A stretch of 40,627 nt of DNA from Gamarada debralockiae (taxonomy: Eukaryota > Ascomycota > Leotiomycetes > Helotiales > Hyphodiscaceae): contig NXFV01002043.1 of assembly GCA_002803225.1 (NCBI GenBank), positions 1 through 40,627 of the forward strand. Reading direction: 5' to 3'. The notes beneath the pieces were generated by a model. The model was not told the DNA's origin and did not search any database. It was given only the letters and a program-made list of their open reading frames with translations. Position numbers and translations under genes: made by a program. Each line of letters begins with the position of its first letter. The stretch's first letter is position 1. Positions 24,895-34,926 of this stretch are shown one piece after another.

Positions 24895-26324
24895 ACGGAA
24901 TTCAGATTCGAGATTCTTTACACGACTCCCGAAATTTTCATGACTGGAAACAACCCTAGTCGGCTTGGTTAGGTCCTCATTACAGGAGATATTGCCTCCA
25001 GAGTCGGTACTTTGCTCCTTCGAAGCTCTAACATCTCTGCCAAATTAATAGAGAGATCATTCCTCGCCTCAGCAATGAGACAGCATGCTGGGTCTCTCTT
25101 CTCCATCAGAGATCCATCTCTCTAATGCCCGTGGTGGCTCATCCGACACACCATCTACAAATCTCTCGGCACTTGTATTCCAGGAACGATCTTGGGATTT
25201 TCAGCTGCCAGAAATTGTCCGACCTTTGGCAGCCTGCACGGTATCGGATATTGCAATCATTGCCCGTAGGCTTGGAATGAGATGGAAAGTCTTTCGACCG
25301 TTCGATGGGAATATGAGGGCGGAAGAACCTTTTCATATAAGGATGCCCACCAATGTTCCGTCTTTGGAGATAGTCTTGCAGTACAGCTATGCTTAGAAGG
25401 ACGAATGGCGACCAACATACCGACGCAGCATGATCCAAAGTTTTATAAAGGAGCGAGAGGAAGTACACGTGCCCACTGTTGCGGCAGATCGGCTTGGATT
25501 TGGAATCATCCCAGGGTCTGCTGAGGTCTCCCTCCCTCACTTCACGCTTGGCACATAGGACGAAGTCGTGACAGCGTTCAGCATCCTGGACGAGACAGGA
25601 AAGTTGGCGGCTACTCTCCGAGACTTAATTCAAGCGAATCCAAAATACCACCCCCGCACCGCTGATTTAGTTGCCATTACCATGGGAATGGCCCCGCTTC
25701 GTGGACGCTCTCATGTATAGGTGCCAGCACCTAGCGAAAATATGCTTGGCTTCACTACGAGTTATCGAGGCTGTCGAGCCTTTCACAAGTGTCTCGAGAA
25801 GTTCATCGCCGAGAACTCTGAACAACCGGGTCCACAGACCCCAGCGATTCTTTCAATCTGCGAAGACCTTCACGAAAAGTGGCCGGAATGGGAGCAACAA
25901 AGTCAAGATCACATTGAAGCAGAACTCCCAGTTTGTAAGATCAGGGAGTTTCTCGACGCGGTTGAAGACGAGTACGACAAAATCACGGTATGGATCAAAC
26001 ACAAGAACGAGGCCATGCATCGACGTCTCCTTGGGGCACACATTCGCCGAGCTATCTTCAAAATTGATGGAGAGCATACGCTTTGCGATTCAGAATCCAA
26101 AATATGAAGCCGATGTGGAGGGGTACTTCGCAGCCTGGCCGAGAATTCTAGAGGATATCACCAAGACTGGGCCGTCAGGGGATTGCTTTCCGAGAAAGCT
26201 CTTCGACACATGGGTTATTATGTTGTTCCGTGCGTGTTTCTGGGGAGCTTGTCATTGTTTTGTCCCTGATGACCGAGGACCACTAGCGTAATATGGCAGT
26301 CAACTTCCAGTGTACATTGAATGA
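24895..26324 (+). pseudogene. Relic of a large fungal modular protein (WDF/RPLA/ARRLGM type)
   Basis: From 25085 the frame reads ERSWDFQLPEIVRPLAACTV, then SDIAIIARRLGMRWKVF and DGNMRAE. I associate this motif series with very large uncharacterised fungal modular proteins; the identification is from memory. The same frame continues protein-like through three TAG codons at 25394-25396, 25556-25558 and 25718-25720. The later blocks are RRSMIQSFIKEREEVHVPTV, AADRLGFGIIPGS and SYRGCRAFHKCLEKFIAENS. Near 26070-26090 the frame shifts by one. It then reads YFAAWPRILEDITKTG and WVIMLFRACFWGACHC, a TAA at 26289-26291, and a C-terminus YGSQLPVYIE ending at TGA 26322-26324. All four stops are one C-to-T change from CAG or CAA. 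A weaker upstream block (EFRFEILYTTPEIFMTGNN, 24895-24957) is in another frame. Only the C-terminal portion of the normal protein is present. Confidence 0.65.
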
Positions 26325-26656
26325 CACTTCCAAAGGATGAAAAAACCAACGTGGCAGAAAGTCACACCATTTTAGAGGGCCTCGGTGTGTTGCAGCAATC
26401 GAAGTTACATTAAGCATAAGTGGGGCCCTGGACTAGAGGTACGTTGATCCCTCCAATTTCATTGGATGGACTGCAACGCCTAATCCTGCAAGTCGTCACC
26501 TCGAAACCGAAACCGAAGGATCGACTTTGGTAGATACGGACGTATCGTCAACACCAGCGTCACCTTTAACAGGAGGACCCCAGGATGAATTGTGAAAGGG
26601 CACCGGCTTTTCATTGTCTTGCTCTCAGTCAGTTCGTCTGACGGGTTCTCACCGCC

Positions 26657-27992
26657 ATGGTAACCGCAACTAAAGATTTCGAAATGGAACCTGTCACTCA
26701 GAACATTGCTATAATCGGAGCTGGTCTTTCGGTAAACATACTTCCGCATTCATCTGATGTTCTCGGCTGACCCCTTTCAGGGATTGAGTCTCGCACTCGC
26801 TCTTCGCTCTCAAGGGATCACGTGCACCATTTACGAACTCCGCGAACAATCTTTCAACGAAGGTGGTGGGCTGACAATGACTCCAAATGCTCTGAAAATC
26901 CTTGATCTACTGGGTGTTTATGATAACATCAGGACCCAAGGATACCAATTCGACAAAATCGTTGTCAAGACTGAGAGCAATGTTAAGATTACCGAATATT
27001 TCTTGGGCAATGAGGATTTGTTTGGATACGATGCTCTTAGGATGGATCGACAAAAATTGCTTTCTATGCTTCGAAAACTGGCTCAAGAGCGAGGAATATC
27101 CATCAAGTACGGTCGCAAGTTCTCCAAAGTTACTGCGGAAAATAACAAAGGAGTGACGTTTGAATTCGAAGATGGGTCCACCGAGTCAGCGACGCTTCTC
27201 ATCGGAGCCGATGGTATCCATTCCAAAGTTGGTCGATATATTCATCCCACAGTGAACCCAGTATATACCGGCGTCATGGGCCTGATCTCCATAGTCGATC
27301 GATCAACATTGCGATTATCCTCATCGGAAGATGCGGACAATTATCTCCCATGCTTCATCGCAGGCAAGCATGGAGCATTCATCGTGCTTCCACAAAGCCC
27401 AGATGGCAACACAATCGCAGTTCTATCTCATAGTCAATTTCCCGAAACCGACAAAGCTGGCTGGGATGCTCTGCGCGCTTCGCCCGACAAAATGATGAAA
27501 ATGCAAACTCACAACAAAGAAGAATGGCCTAACTTTGTCCAATCAGTTATGGAAAATATCCAACCCAACAGCATTGCCCCTTGGCCGTACAGCTTCATGC
27601 CCCATCTCGAAACCTGGACTTCACTTGGGAAAAGAGTTATTCTTCTCGGGGACGCAGCACATGCGATCCCGCCAGCTTCTGGGCAGGGCGCTGCGCAGGC
27701 TTTTGAGGACACGTATTCGTTATCGTTATTGCTGTCGAAGTTGGGACCGCAAGTGAGGTTTGAGGCTGCGATGGAGTGGTGGCAGAGATACAGGATGGAA
27801 AGGACGAAGACGATTCTGGAGTTGACACAGATTTTGAACGATAAGAGGTTGCCAAGGGCAAAGCAGCGCAACCCGGAAGGAGATTGGAGGGGCAGGCAAG
27901 AGGGGAACGAACTTCAGCAGCAGGGTTGGCTGTATATGCCTAAAGTTCAGGAAGACATCCTTAAATGGGTTGAGTCACAGGAAGGGAAGTAG
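26657..27992 (+). CDS. FAD-dependent aromatic-ring monooxygenase
   Basis: This is a class A flavoprotein hydroxylase, similar to salicylate or 3-hydroxybenzoate hydroxylases, that uses NAD(P)H and O2. Two exons (26657-26731 and 26781-27992, intron 49 nt) give 428 intact residues. The intron splits the FAD-binding GXGXXG (IIGAGLS then GLSLALAL), so the true N-terminus MVTATKDFEMEP comes from the short first exon. The DG motif LLIGADGIHSKVGR (Asp near residue 169) and the GD motif VILLGDAAHAIPPASGQGA (near 315) are complete, including the pro-rich loop and the AFEDTYSL helix. Length is normal for single-domain members. The substrate cannot be deduced; degradation of phenolics or a tailoring step are both common roles. 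No biosynthetic backbone enzyme lies nearby. Confidence 0.92.
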
Positions 27993-28239
27993 TCTCTGCC
28001 GCTGATGATTACCGTTAAATTTCACTATACGTTCTGCGTTTCCTTCGTTTCGTCGGCTTTCTTTCTTCAGCACCGCAGTCACTTGGTATGATGCCAATTG
28101 GAGTTGCAATTCCTTCCCATATTTCTCATACCATTCATACACTCTCTAATATATCTTCAGCAGCCTTAACATGCTGACATAACTCATCTAAAGAGTTTAG
28201 ACAGCATATTTACAGCCTTGCAGTTTACCAACAAGGGTC
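27993..28239. other. Convergent intergenic gap
   Basis: This is a 247-bp spacer between the monooxygenase and the convergent permease pseudogene. It is pyrimidine-rich (TTTCCTTCGTTTCG and similar) and presumably holds the monooxygenase 3' UTR. Nothing else can be recognised. Confidence 0.4.
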
Positions 28240-29960
28240 CTATATTCGTTCTAATCTAGATGTCTCCACCCTCTCCTCCTCAGGTTCCTCATCCCACTTC
28301 TTACATTCCTTATCCCACTCCTCACATTCCTTATCCCACTCCTCACATTCCTCATCCAGCTTCGCCTTCCCACCCACAAGGTCAACCTCAGCAAATTTCC
28401 AAAACTTCGTCTTCTGAACCACATTCCGAACGCAAAAAAGGAGGCCGCAAACACAACCCCAAAGTAAGAGATAATGAATCCCTGCACATAGGTAGGTTTG
28501 AATGTGTTGAATCCCGAGAAGAGCACAACCACACATCCGGCTCGGATGCCCAAAGTATGCCGCGTATGGCATAAAAGGTGTGTTCCAATGCAGTGACTTC
28601 CAATCAATTCCTTGGGCCTCGAGGGCTTTGTACCTGCCGACGAAAGTAACGAGAAACACGTTATACGAAAGCACGAATCAAATTATCGCCAAGTTCACAA
28701 ACCATCCAAACACAGCGGCCGACGAGTTACTCCTCACATTGAAAGCGAGACAACAGATTACGGACGGCACCGCAACACAGTGCAGTGGAATTTCGCTCTT
28801 GGTGCATTTTTTGAAAAAGGCAAGAGCCAGTGCGTCAAGTGCGAGTGAGCACAATGTTCAAGAAGCGCTGTAAAGATATACATTCCCACAACTCTATGCT
28901 GACAACAGGATCAGGCGTTGATGAAGCTTGGTAATCCTTCGGTGCCGAGGTTTGTAATACCAATTACCCATGACGAGGCAGCGGATCCGGCTGAACCGCT
29001 TTCGAGAGCTCCCAGCAAGGGAGAATCTCTGCTGGAGAAGACAATGCCGAAAGAGAAGACACCGACGATGTAGAACCCTGCGATGTGGTAAAAAGCACAT
29101 CCTGCAACACGAGGAATCTGTCGTCTGGGATTCGAGTACTCTCCGGCTGCAAGCGCAGGGAGATATGGTCCGGCGACAGAGAAGGCAGCGTAGAGAACGA
29201 CTTTCCACTAGCCGAGAAACCGACAAGTGACTTCAGTGCCGAGGTATTCATGCATGGAGTTTCCGTTGCCCCAATGTCGGAAGCCATAAGCGTCGTGCTT
29301 TGGATTTCCACCAAGAATGTGGATGAAGGTAAGCAAAATCAGCCAAATTATCAACATAATTTCGTTGACTAGACATCACGTTAGTATCCCACAGATCTTC
29401 TGTTTGCCCAATGAACTCACAGCCATCACAAACTCCGATTCCCCATAATACTTCACAACAAAAATATTGAGGATCATCACAACCAACGCAACCGCAGCCC
29501 AAGCAGTCGATTAGTTTTGTTATCCTAGAAACTAACAACCGTAGCTACCACACTCAGTTCAGCGCACAACATAGCTGCAGAGTAGAAGCAAGTCCACCAA
29601 CACAAAACAAATGCAGGATCCACACGGCGTCTTCCAAACTCTAAAATACTACTTCAGATAGGCAAGTACGTCACCATTTCTCCGATGGCAATGTTGCAAG
29701 GGTAGATGAAAGTGATGCAGTATATGATGTAGGCTAGGACGACCGAGAGAGGTCCGGAGGAGCGAAGGGAGGAACCGATTCCGACAGAAGAGACCCATAC
29801 CGATTGAACCGCCAAGGGCCATGAGTTGGGCGTGTCAGCCTGAGAGACAGCGTTTAGTGAAGCCGTAGACGGGGTCGATTAGGTAGGTGTTATCGGTTGC
29901 TGGGTCCTTAGCGGAGGGTAGGGTGACTTTCGTCACGCTGGCTGTCATTTCGGGATCCAT
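28240..29960 (-). pseudogene. Amino-acid permease (APC/YAT family), degraded
   Basis: This is a broken 12-helix plasma-membrane amino-acid permease. From ATG 29960 the reading is YLIDPVYGFTKRCLSG, a TGA where an Arg fits, then HAQLMALGGSIGMGL, VGIGSSLRSSGPLSVVLAY, PCNIAIGEMVTYLPI and a second TGA. Further along come YYGESEFVMA, LLTFIHILGGNPKHDAYGFR, AAGEYSNPRRQIPRVAG and GALESGSAGSAASSWVIG, then SYNVFLVTFVGRYKALEAQG, ID and WNTPFMPYAAYFG. The end is KTKFWKFAEVDLVGGKAKL and the charged tail. These are the family's landmarks in the right order. Lesions include the two TGA codons, a TAG in FLG*WKVV, a TGA after LYSAS where Arg fits, frame changes near 29510, and a double frame change around AAYFG, with GFNTFKPTYVQGFIISYFG in the other frame. 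Many independent lesions make this secure. Confidence 0.85.
28287..28349 (-). repeat. Three tandem 21-bp units inside the permease tail
   Basis: The 21-bp units lie at 28287-28307, 28308-28328 and 28329-28349; the last two are identical and the first differs at three positions. On the minus strand they encode the seven-residue unit EEWDKEC in the C-terminal cytoplasmic tail. Intact family members usually carry one such acidic segment, so this looks like local duplication by slippage. Confidence 0.8.
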
Positions 29961-30672
29961 GGTGCCGGAGGTCTGGAACCGAGAATGGTACAAAGGGGTT
30001 GATACATAGCTCTATCTTTAAAACCAGAGGAAAGATTTGGATTTAAGGCATTTCCCGTTGCGTATGTTTCCACTTGGGAAATTTTATGTATCTACAAAGA
30101 TGGGGGGTAATCTTTCTTGGTGGTCCCGCCTCGCCAAGTCAGAGAATATGAAATCTTCAAACTCGACATCTTGACAGACTTGGCAACGGGATAAGAAAAT
30201 GCAAGGCAGCTGTTGTAATTTTGGTCTTCATATATTCATTATTTTCCGTTGCGGCAAGGTATGGGATAAGTTGTCGGTAAGTTTATGAAAAGTGGGGTGA
30301 GGAAAAGGGGCTCAGCTCCATCGGGAAGGTGGCTGTCCTGGGTTCAGTCTACATGTCTTTTAACATAGCTTTCTTGTGATCATCAATGCGACTTCCCTGA
30401 ATCACTTGCCACTTAACTGGCCGAATCAGGTCATACAATCAAAAACAAATTGCGGGAGTGTCTCGTATGATAAAATGGAGCCTTTACACGTAGACAAGTT
30501 GCGAGTCAATACGCACGGTAATTGTAAATCCACTCCTGTTCACCATAAAGATCGATTCAATTAATAATTCCACCCACTAATAGCCCAAAAATTTGGTCTT
30601 CCCCAAATTTCGCAATGTTTGCTCCCACTCTCACTTCCACAGCCATAAACGCCACCACTGATAGAATTACCG
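29961..30672. other. Intergenic region, no gene seen
   Basis: This is 0.7 kb between the permease relic and the cupredoxin stop. It contains short A/T-rich tracts and a featureless 62-codon open frame at 30376-30564. No motif, repeat or RNA gene can be supported. Confidence 0.4.
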
Positions 30673-31442
30673 TTATATAATCAAACTTCCAACACCCACA
30701 GCGAACAATCCAGTCAAGGCCATGACAGCCCACTGAGCACTTCCACCAGTCTCAACACCCCTCATACCCGCACTCTTTGTTGGGCTCGTGGTAGCAGCCG
30801 AAGATGTCGAAGAACCGGTGCTTGCTGCCTTCGCGGGCCCAATGCTCCCACCTTGAACGATAGATGGGGCAGGAGGATTCGATACCTTAGCTGCTGCAGC
30901 AACGTATTGAGCGAGTGTAGCCGATCCATCAGATCTATGATTCAAGTTCATATTAGCCACGAACTAATTCTGAAGTCCAAGTTTAGGACTTACGGAGCAT
31001 TGATCACGCCAGCCATTCCCAGCTCGCAATGAGACGGGAAAGCGCAGTAGAACCAGATTGGATTTGTATCGTTGATGGTAATAGTGAATACATTTGCATT
31101 CGTTCCGCTACTGGTGTTGAAAAAACCACTGAAGAAGCCGGTGTTGTTCGCCAGTGGAGTACACGGCGAGGCAAACGAAGACTGAGCAACTGAGTGAATG
31201 GGTGGGTCGAACACGAATTCGATACTGCTGCCCGTGGCAGCTGTAATTGTATTTGGGGAGAACGTGAGGCCGCCGTTAGCACCCACTGTCACAGTCTGTA
31301 CACCAGGAGTTGAAGAGGAGGTGGTTGATGCAGGAGCGGCAGCTGCAGTTGTTGAAGTCGTGCTGGAGTCAACTGGAGGTCCATACTGAGCCAGTGCGAA
31401 AGGCAAGAGGCAGGTGACGACGACTTTGCTAGAGAAAAACAT
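30673..31442 (-). CDS. Secreted serine-rich cupredoxin, probably GPI-anchored
   Basis: This is an extracellular copper-binding-fold protein of 236 residues in two exons (31442-30994 and 30934-30673; 59-nt canonical intron). Residues 1-18 form a signal peptide ending at Ala-Gln. A Thr/Ser/Ala-rich linker follows, then a plastocyanin-like domain with the type-1 copper ligands in order: His83 (PPIHSVAQSSF), Cys133 (WFYCAFPSHC), His138 and Met143 (ELGMAG). The tail is Ser/Ala/Thr-rich and ends in a hydrophobic segment (WAVMALTGLFAVGVGSLII), as in GPI-anchored cell-wall proteins. This domain plan is common among fungal extracellular serine-rich cupredoxins, whose function (redox or wall-associated) is mostly unproven. 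ATG 31442 is the first methionine and directly starts the signal peptide. Confidence 0.9.
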
Positions 31443-32340
31443 CCTCAAAGGTTTGTCTGGATGATTCGATAAGGCAAAATTGTCCCTTTTTTCCTCTTTT
31501 TTTTTTTGTTTGAGCTGAAGACGGTTTCCTATAGAATTGAGTTGACTTGAGCAGGTTGGTAATTGGGAGAGGTAGTAAGAGAGCTATATATTTGCTTCGA
31601 AAACTTACACAAATCACTTGGTTGTGTAGCTCTGGCGTTAAGCCTGACAAATCGGGAGCAGTGTGAAATCCCAAAAAGGATACTGGGACCCTGGCAACAA
31701 CGTGAAAAAGGGTAGTTCTCGGCAGGGACCAGGATTTCGAGCTTCGACAACAAGATGTTAAATGGCAGCAAAGAGTAGGGGACCAAGCTATCCTCGCCGA
31801 AGATCACCCCCAAACGGAGAGATCTCAGGAAGCTTAAATTGGTCGCCAATAAAATTCAACAACAATGAAGTGGCGTTGCTCAGCCCCTTCAAACTCGTCA
31901 TTTGGGGAACTGTGGTGTCAGACAAAGAATCTGATAAGCAGGATGAACCGGTTACCGGCAGCAGCTTTGGCCAGTCACATCTTAAGGAGATTTTCTTCGA
32001 CTGTTACTGAAAGTAAAACGCCGGAACATTGTTGTAGCTCATGCATAGCCGAGGTTTGGTTTTGAGGGAGATAAAACAATATGAACGATGTAACGATGTT
32101 CAGGCTGTGACAGCTGCACCCTAGCTGCTTTCGATCTTTACTGCAACGTCGACCCGGGTTGCTCGGCTAGCGAGCACAACAAGGGAAAGGCGAGACGGAA
32201 ATTTGGAATGAGCAAAGAAGGAGGAAGACATCCGACGAATTGAAGCGCTCACTTGGAGCCGTAATATGTGTTTTGATGTGTGATTTGAGTTTGTTCTTGG
32301 GAAACAAGGGTGGTGGAGGCTGTGCAATGAGGCAAGCGAG
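31443..32340. other. Intergenic region upstream of the cupredoxin gene
   Basis: This holds the cupredoxin promoter side, including a T-run at about 31497-31508. Open frames at 31429-31849 and 31762-32065 overlap on both strands and carry no motif. Nothing further is supported before the MITE at 32341. Confidence 0.4.
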
Positions 32341-32636
32341 TAATAGTCGGCGCTAACTCACTCCTTTTGACCCTAAAGTCGGCGAAAGCCAGTTGTCTCG
32401 CGAAAGCACTGAATTATAGTTTATAATAAAGTCAAAATAAATACTATATACCTAAATTATAATTTCGCTTTTGAGTTATATTAATTAATTTTAATGTTGC
32501 TGAGGTATAAGCGTTTTATAAAAGTCGTGATTTTTGATAATTTCTACTCAATTTTACAGCAAACGAAACGGGACAAACTTGCTTTCGCCGACTAAAACCC
32601 GGAGACTTTTAGGAGTGGGCTGCGCACCGACTATTA
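32341..32636. mobile_element. MITE with long terminal inverted repeats and TA target duplication
   Basis: This is a 296-bp element. The left end reads TAATAGTCGGCGC and the right end, on the minus strand, TAATAGTCGGTGC. Similarity continues inward for about 65 bp on each side and includes a second conserved block, AGTCGGCGAAAGC, at 32377 (left) and 32593 (right, minus strand), followed by related AGTTGTCTCG and AGTTTGTCCCG. A TA dinucleotide flanks the ATAGTCGG termini on both sides, the mark of Tc1/mariner-type insertion. The centre (32410-32560) is very AT-rich and has no coding frame. It is therefore a non-autonomous miniature element. It lies 0.9 kb upstream of the cupredoxin gene and 0.2 kb downstream of the thioredoxin-like gene. 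Confidence 0.78.
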
Positions 32637-32862
32637 AGGGCTTACCACCTCCTGCGGGGATCGTCGCCAGAGAGATGTCGTGATCGAGCGAGTTGTGTAA
32701 TTTACAAAACAAATCAAAAACTGTTGAGTGACCTTTTGCGAGATTAGTAGAAGTTAAACCTAAACTAGCTCCCAAGCCTTCAGAGCAAGTAAGAAGGGGT
32801 ATGTCACGTGACGCAACATATCCCCAGTACTGAGGGCTCCACATCTAGAACACAAAACTCCT

Positions 32863-33490
32863 TTAATTGTCCCAATATTCTCTACCAACTAGATTCCAAA
32901 AGTTGAAATTCACAGGAATGTTCAGTGCACTTGTAAAGGAAAGTTCCTCAGCCGCCAATTGACCATCCGGTTGCATCTCCGGCATCCTCGGCACTTCCAC
33001 CAGTCCCCCAGAATCCATGGGGAAAACAGTAGGGTCAAGTAGAATGTCTTTGCGAATGAAGCTGTACAAACCTCTTCATTCCGCCACTCGCCCATCCTGT
33101 CTGACGGCCCCTATGAAAGGTAACCCAGCTCGGCTTGACTTTCGGCTGCAAATACTCCTCCAGCTCCTCACTCTTGTCGATTTCTACCTTAACAAAATGC
33201 ATATGATTCAGTCGCTCATAATGAAAATACCATCCTTCCTCGTCGACGTCTGGATCTTTGTGGTGCGAGGTGAGGCAAAAGACTACAACGTGTCGGTGGT
33301 GGTGGTCTTCGAGGATTTCCTCGAGCTCTGAAAGCGTTGTGATTGTGTGGATTTTGTGCGGCTCGAGAGCTTTAGGTGAAATTGGCGAGATTGTGGAAGC
33401 TGAGGAAGTAGTTGGTGAGAGGGGCGAACCCTCCTCCTCGGTGGCTGAGGTCGGGGTGCCTTTTGAGTCCTTCCGATGGCGATGGAACAT
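32863..33490 (-). pseudogene. Thioredoxin-like gene with a single frameshift
   Basis: From ATG 33490 the frame gives a basic/Ser-Thr-rich N-terminus. A probable thioredoxin-like fold follows: strand HVVVFCLTS, strand MHFVKVEIDKSEELEEYL, then VKPSWVTFHRGRQTGWASG with the Pro that precedes strand 4 in this fold. No CXXC pair is present. At GGMKR the sequence AGGTTTGTAC puts the frame into FVQLHSQRHST and a stop at 33035. Reading one T fewer there gives YSFIRKDILLDPTVFPMDSGG and continues to a natural stop at 32863, for a 208-residue protein. So either a one-base insertion in the T-run has truncated the protein to 151 residues, or this is an assembly error. Apart from this site the gene is clean. 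The exact family is uncertain. Confidence 0.6.
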
Positions 33491-34926
33491 GATGCTTATT
33501 GTGTGTTAAGTGATAGTATTTGCCTGATGCTTGCCGATATGCACTTGTGGAGTGTTTGTGGGGAAGTGGAGATGGAAGTCTTGGACAAGAAAGATTTACA
33601 ATGTGCTATTGTTGGCGGACCCCGGCATCAGAAGCGAGGGACGATGAAATAGTCACTGCCCGTACAGAAGAATGGCAAAGGAAAAAGAAATGAAGGCACA
33701 CTTGATAAGGACTTGATTCATCCTACTGGGCACAATCTAGGTGTGGGACAAGGGTTTTCATGCAAGGCTGAGACTAGTTGTGAAAAAAAATTTAAAGGAT
33801 GCATAAGGGCTTTTCCAATTGAATCCTCGTTGAAAAAATGTGGCTTGTGTTGGAACGTCAACGAATCACCAGACTTCAGATGAGAAACCAGCTGAGGCTT
33901 GATGTGCGAGGCCAGTCCTCACACTCGAAACCTCGCCCAATGGTGTTATCGAGAATTGGGTATTGCCGTTAATATAACACGTAAGCAAAGAGGCAACTTG
34001 TTTAGGAAAAGAAATAATTTAAAGAGATGCGGTGATTTTGTATGAAGTTTGAAACTTTGAACTTTCACAGCGCCGACAAATTTTTCGGGACTTCCCAATA
34101 TATAAACGAGATCCAAAAAAAATTACAAACACTGCCCAATCACTCAAAACCAATGACCATGAAAATCTCCCAACTCGGCTGATCGCTCACTGTGAATTAT
34201 GGGGTTTGAGAAGCTATAGGATGTTTTACATCAACTTCGACAATAAGGGAAACCTGTTCGTCTCGTATTCCTCTTGGAAGACTCAAACCAAACCAACCAC
34301 CTCGCAGTTTTACGATATTAGGACACTCGATTTGACCCAATCTCCCGTAGCAGTGTACAAAGTGGTATGAAGCCTTTCTTTAGGAATAGCCTAGTGTTAA
34401 ATTAACAGGGTCCGACGCTCGAAGAGTCGAAGAGATGATGAGACATTGGAAGATATTTGTGGAATCAAATGTCACGCTTCCTTGCACCATTGACTTAAGG
34501 AAGTAGTACGCACAACCTTTAGGCAACCATTTCCGGTTGAGCTCGTAGGAGGTGATAGTGTCTTAACCGTTGCGTTCGCTCATATTACAAACGACATCAC
34601 TTAGTTCAGACGTAGTGACAGTGCCAAGACACGTTTTGAACAGTTGACATTATCGAAACATATGCTTCCCCACTGCGTAGTATCTCCATAAAAGAGAATG
34701 ATCTGTGCCGAGACGCGCTGATCAGTAGTATCAGCCACTGCGCTTTACATAGTTTTGTATGGCCTCGTGTTAACACCCTACTAACTTCAGGCACCAAAAC
34801 ACTTGTGGCGTGACCATATACGAATTGATCCTCGAGAAAGTTTTAAGAGAATGACAAAAAATATAACACAAAATAATCATTTCAAGCTTTTCTTTCCCTC
34901 TTTTCTTGTAATGATACCATTTAGCA
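33491..34926. other. Intergenic region, no gene seen
   Basis: This is 1.4 kb of moderately AT-rich DNA with runs of A near 33785 and 34116. Only short, motif-free open frames occur. It should hold the promoter of the thioredoxin-like gene at its left end. Confidence 0.4.
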
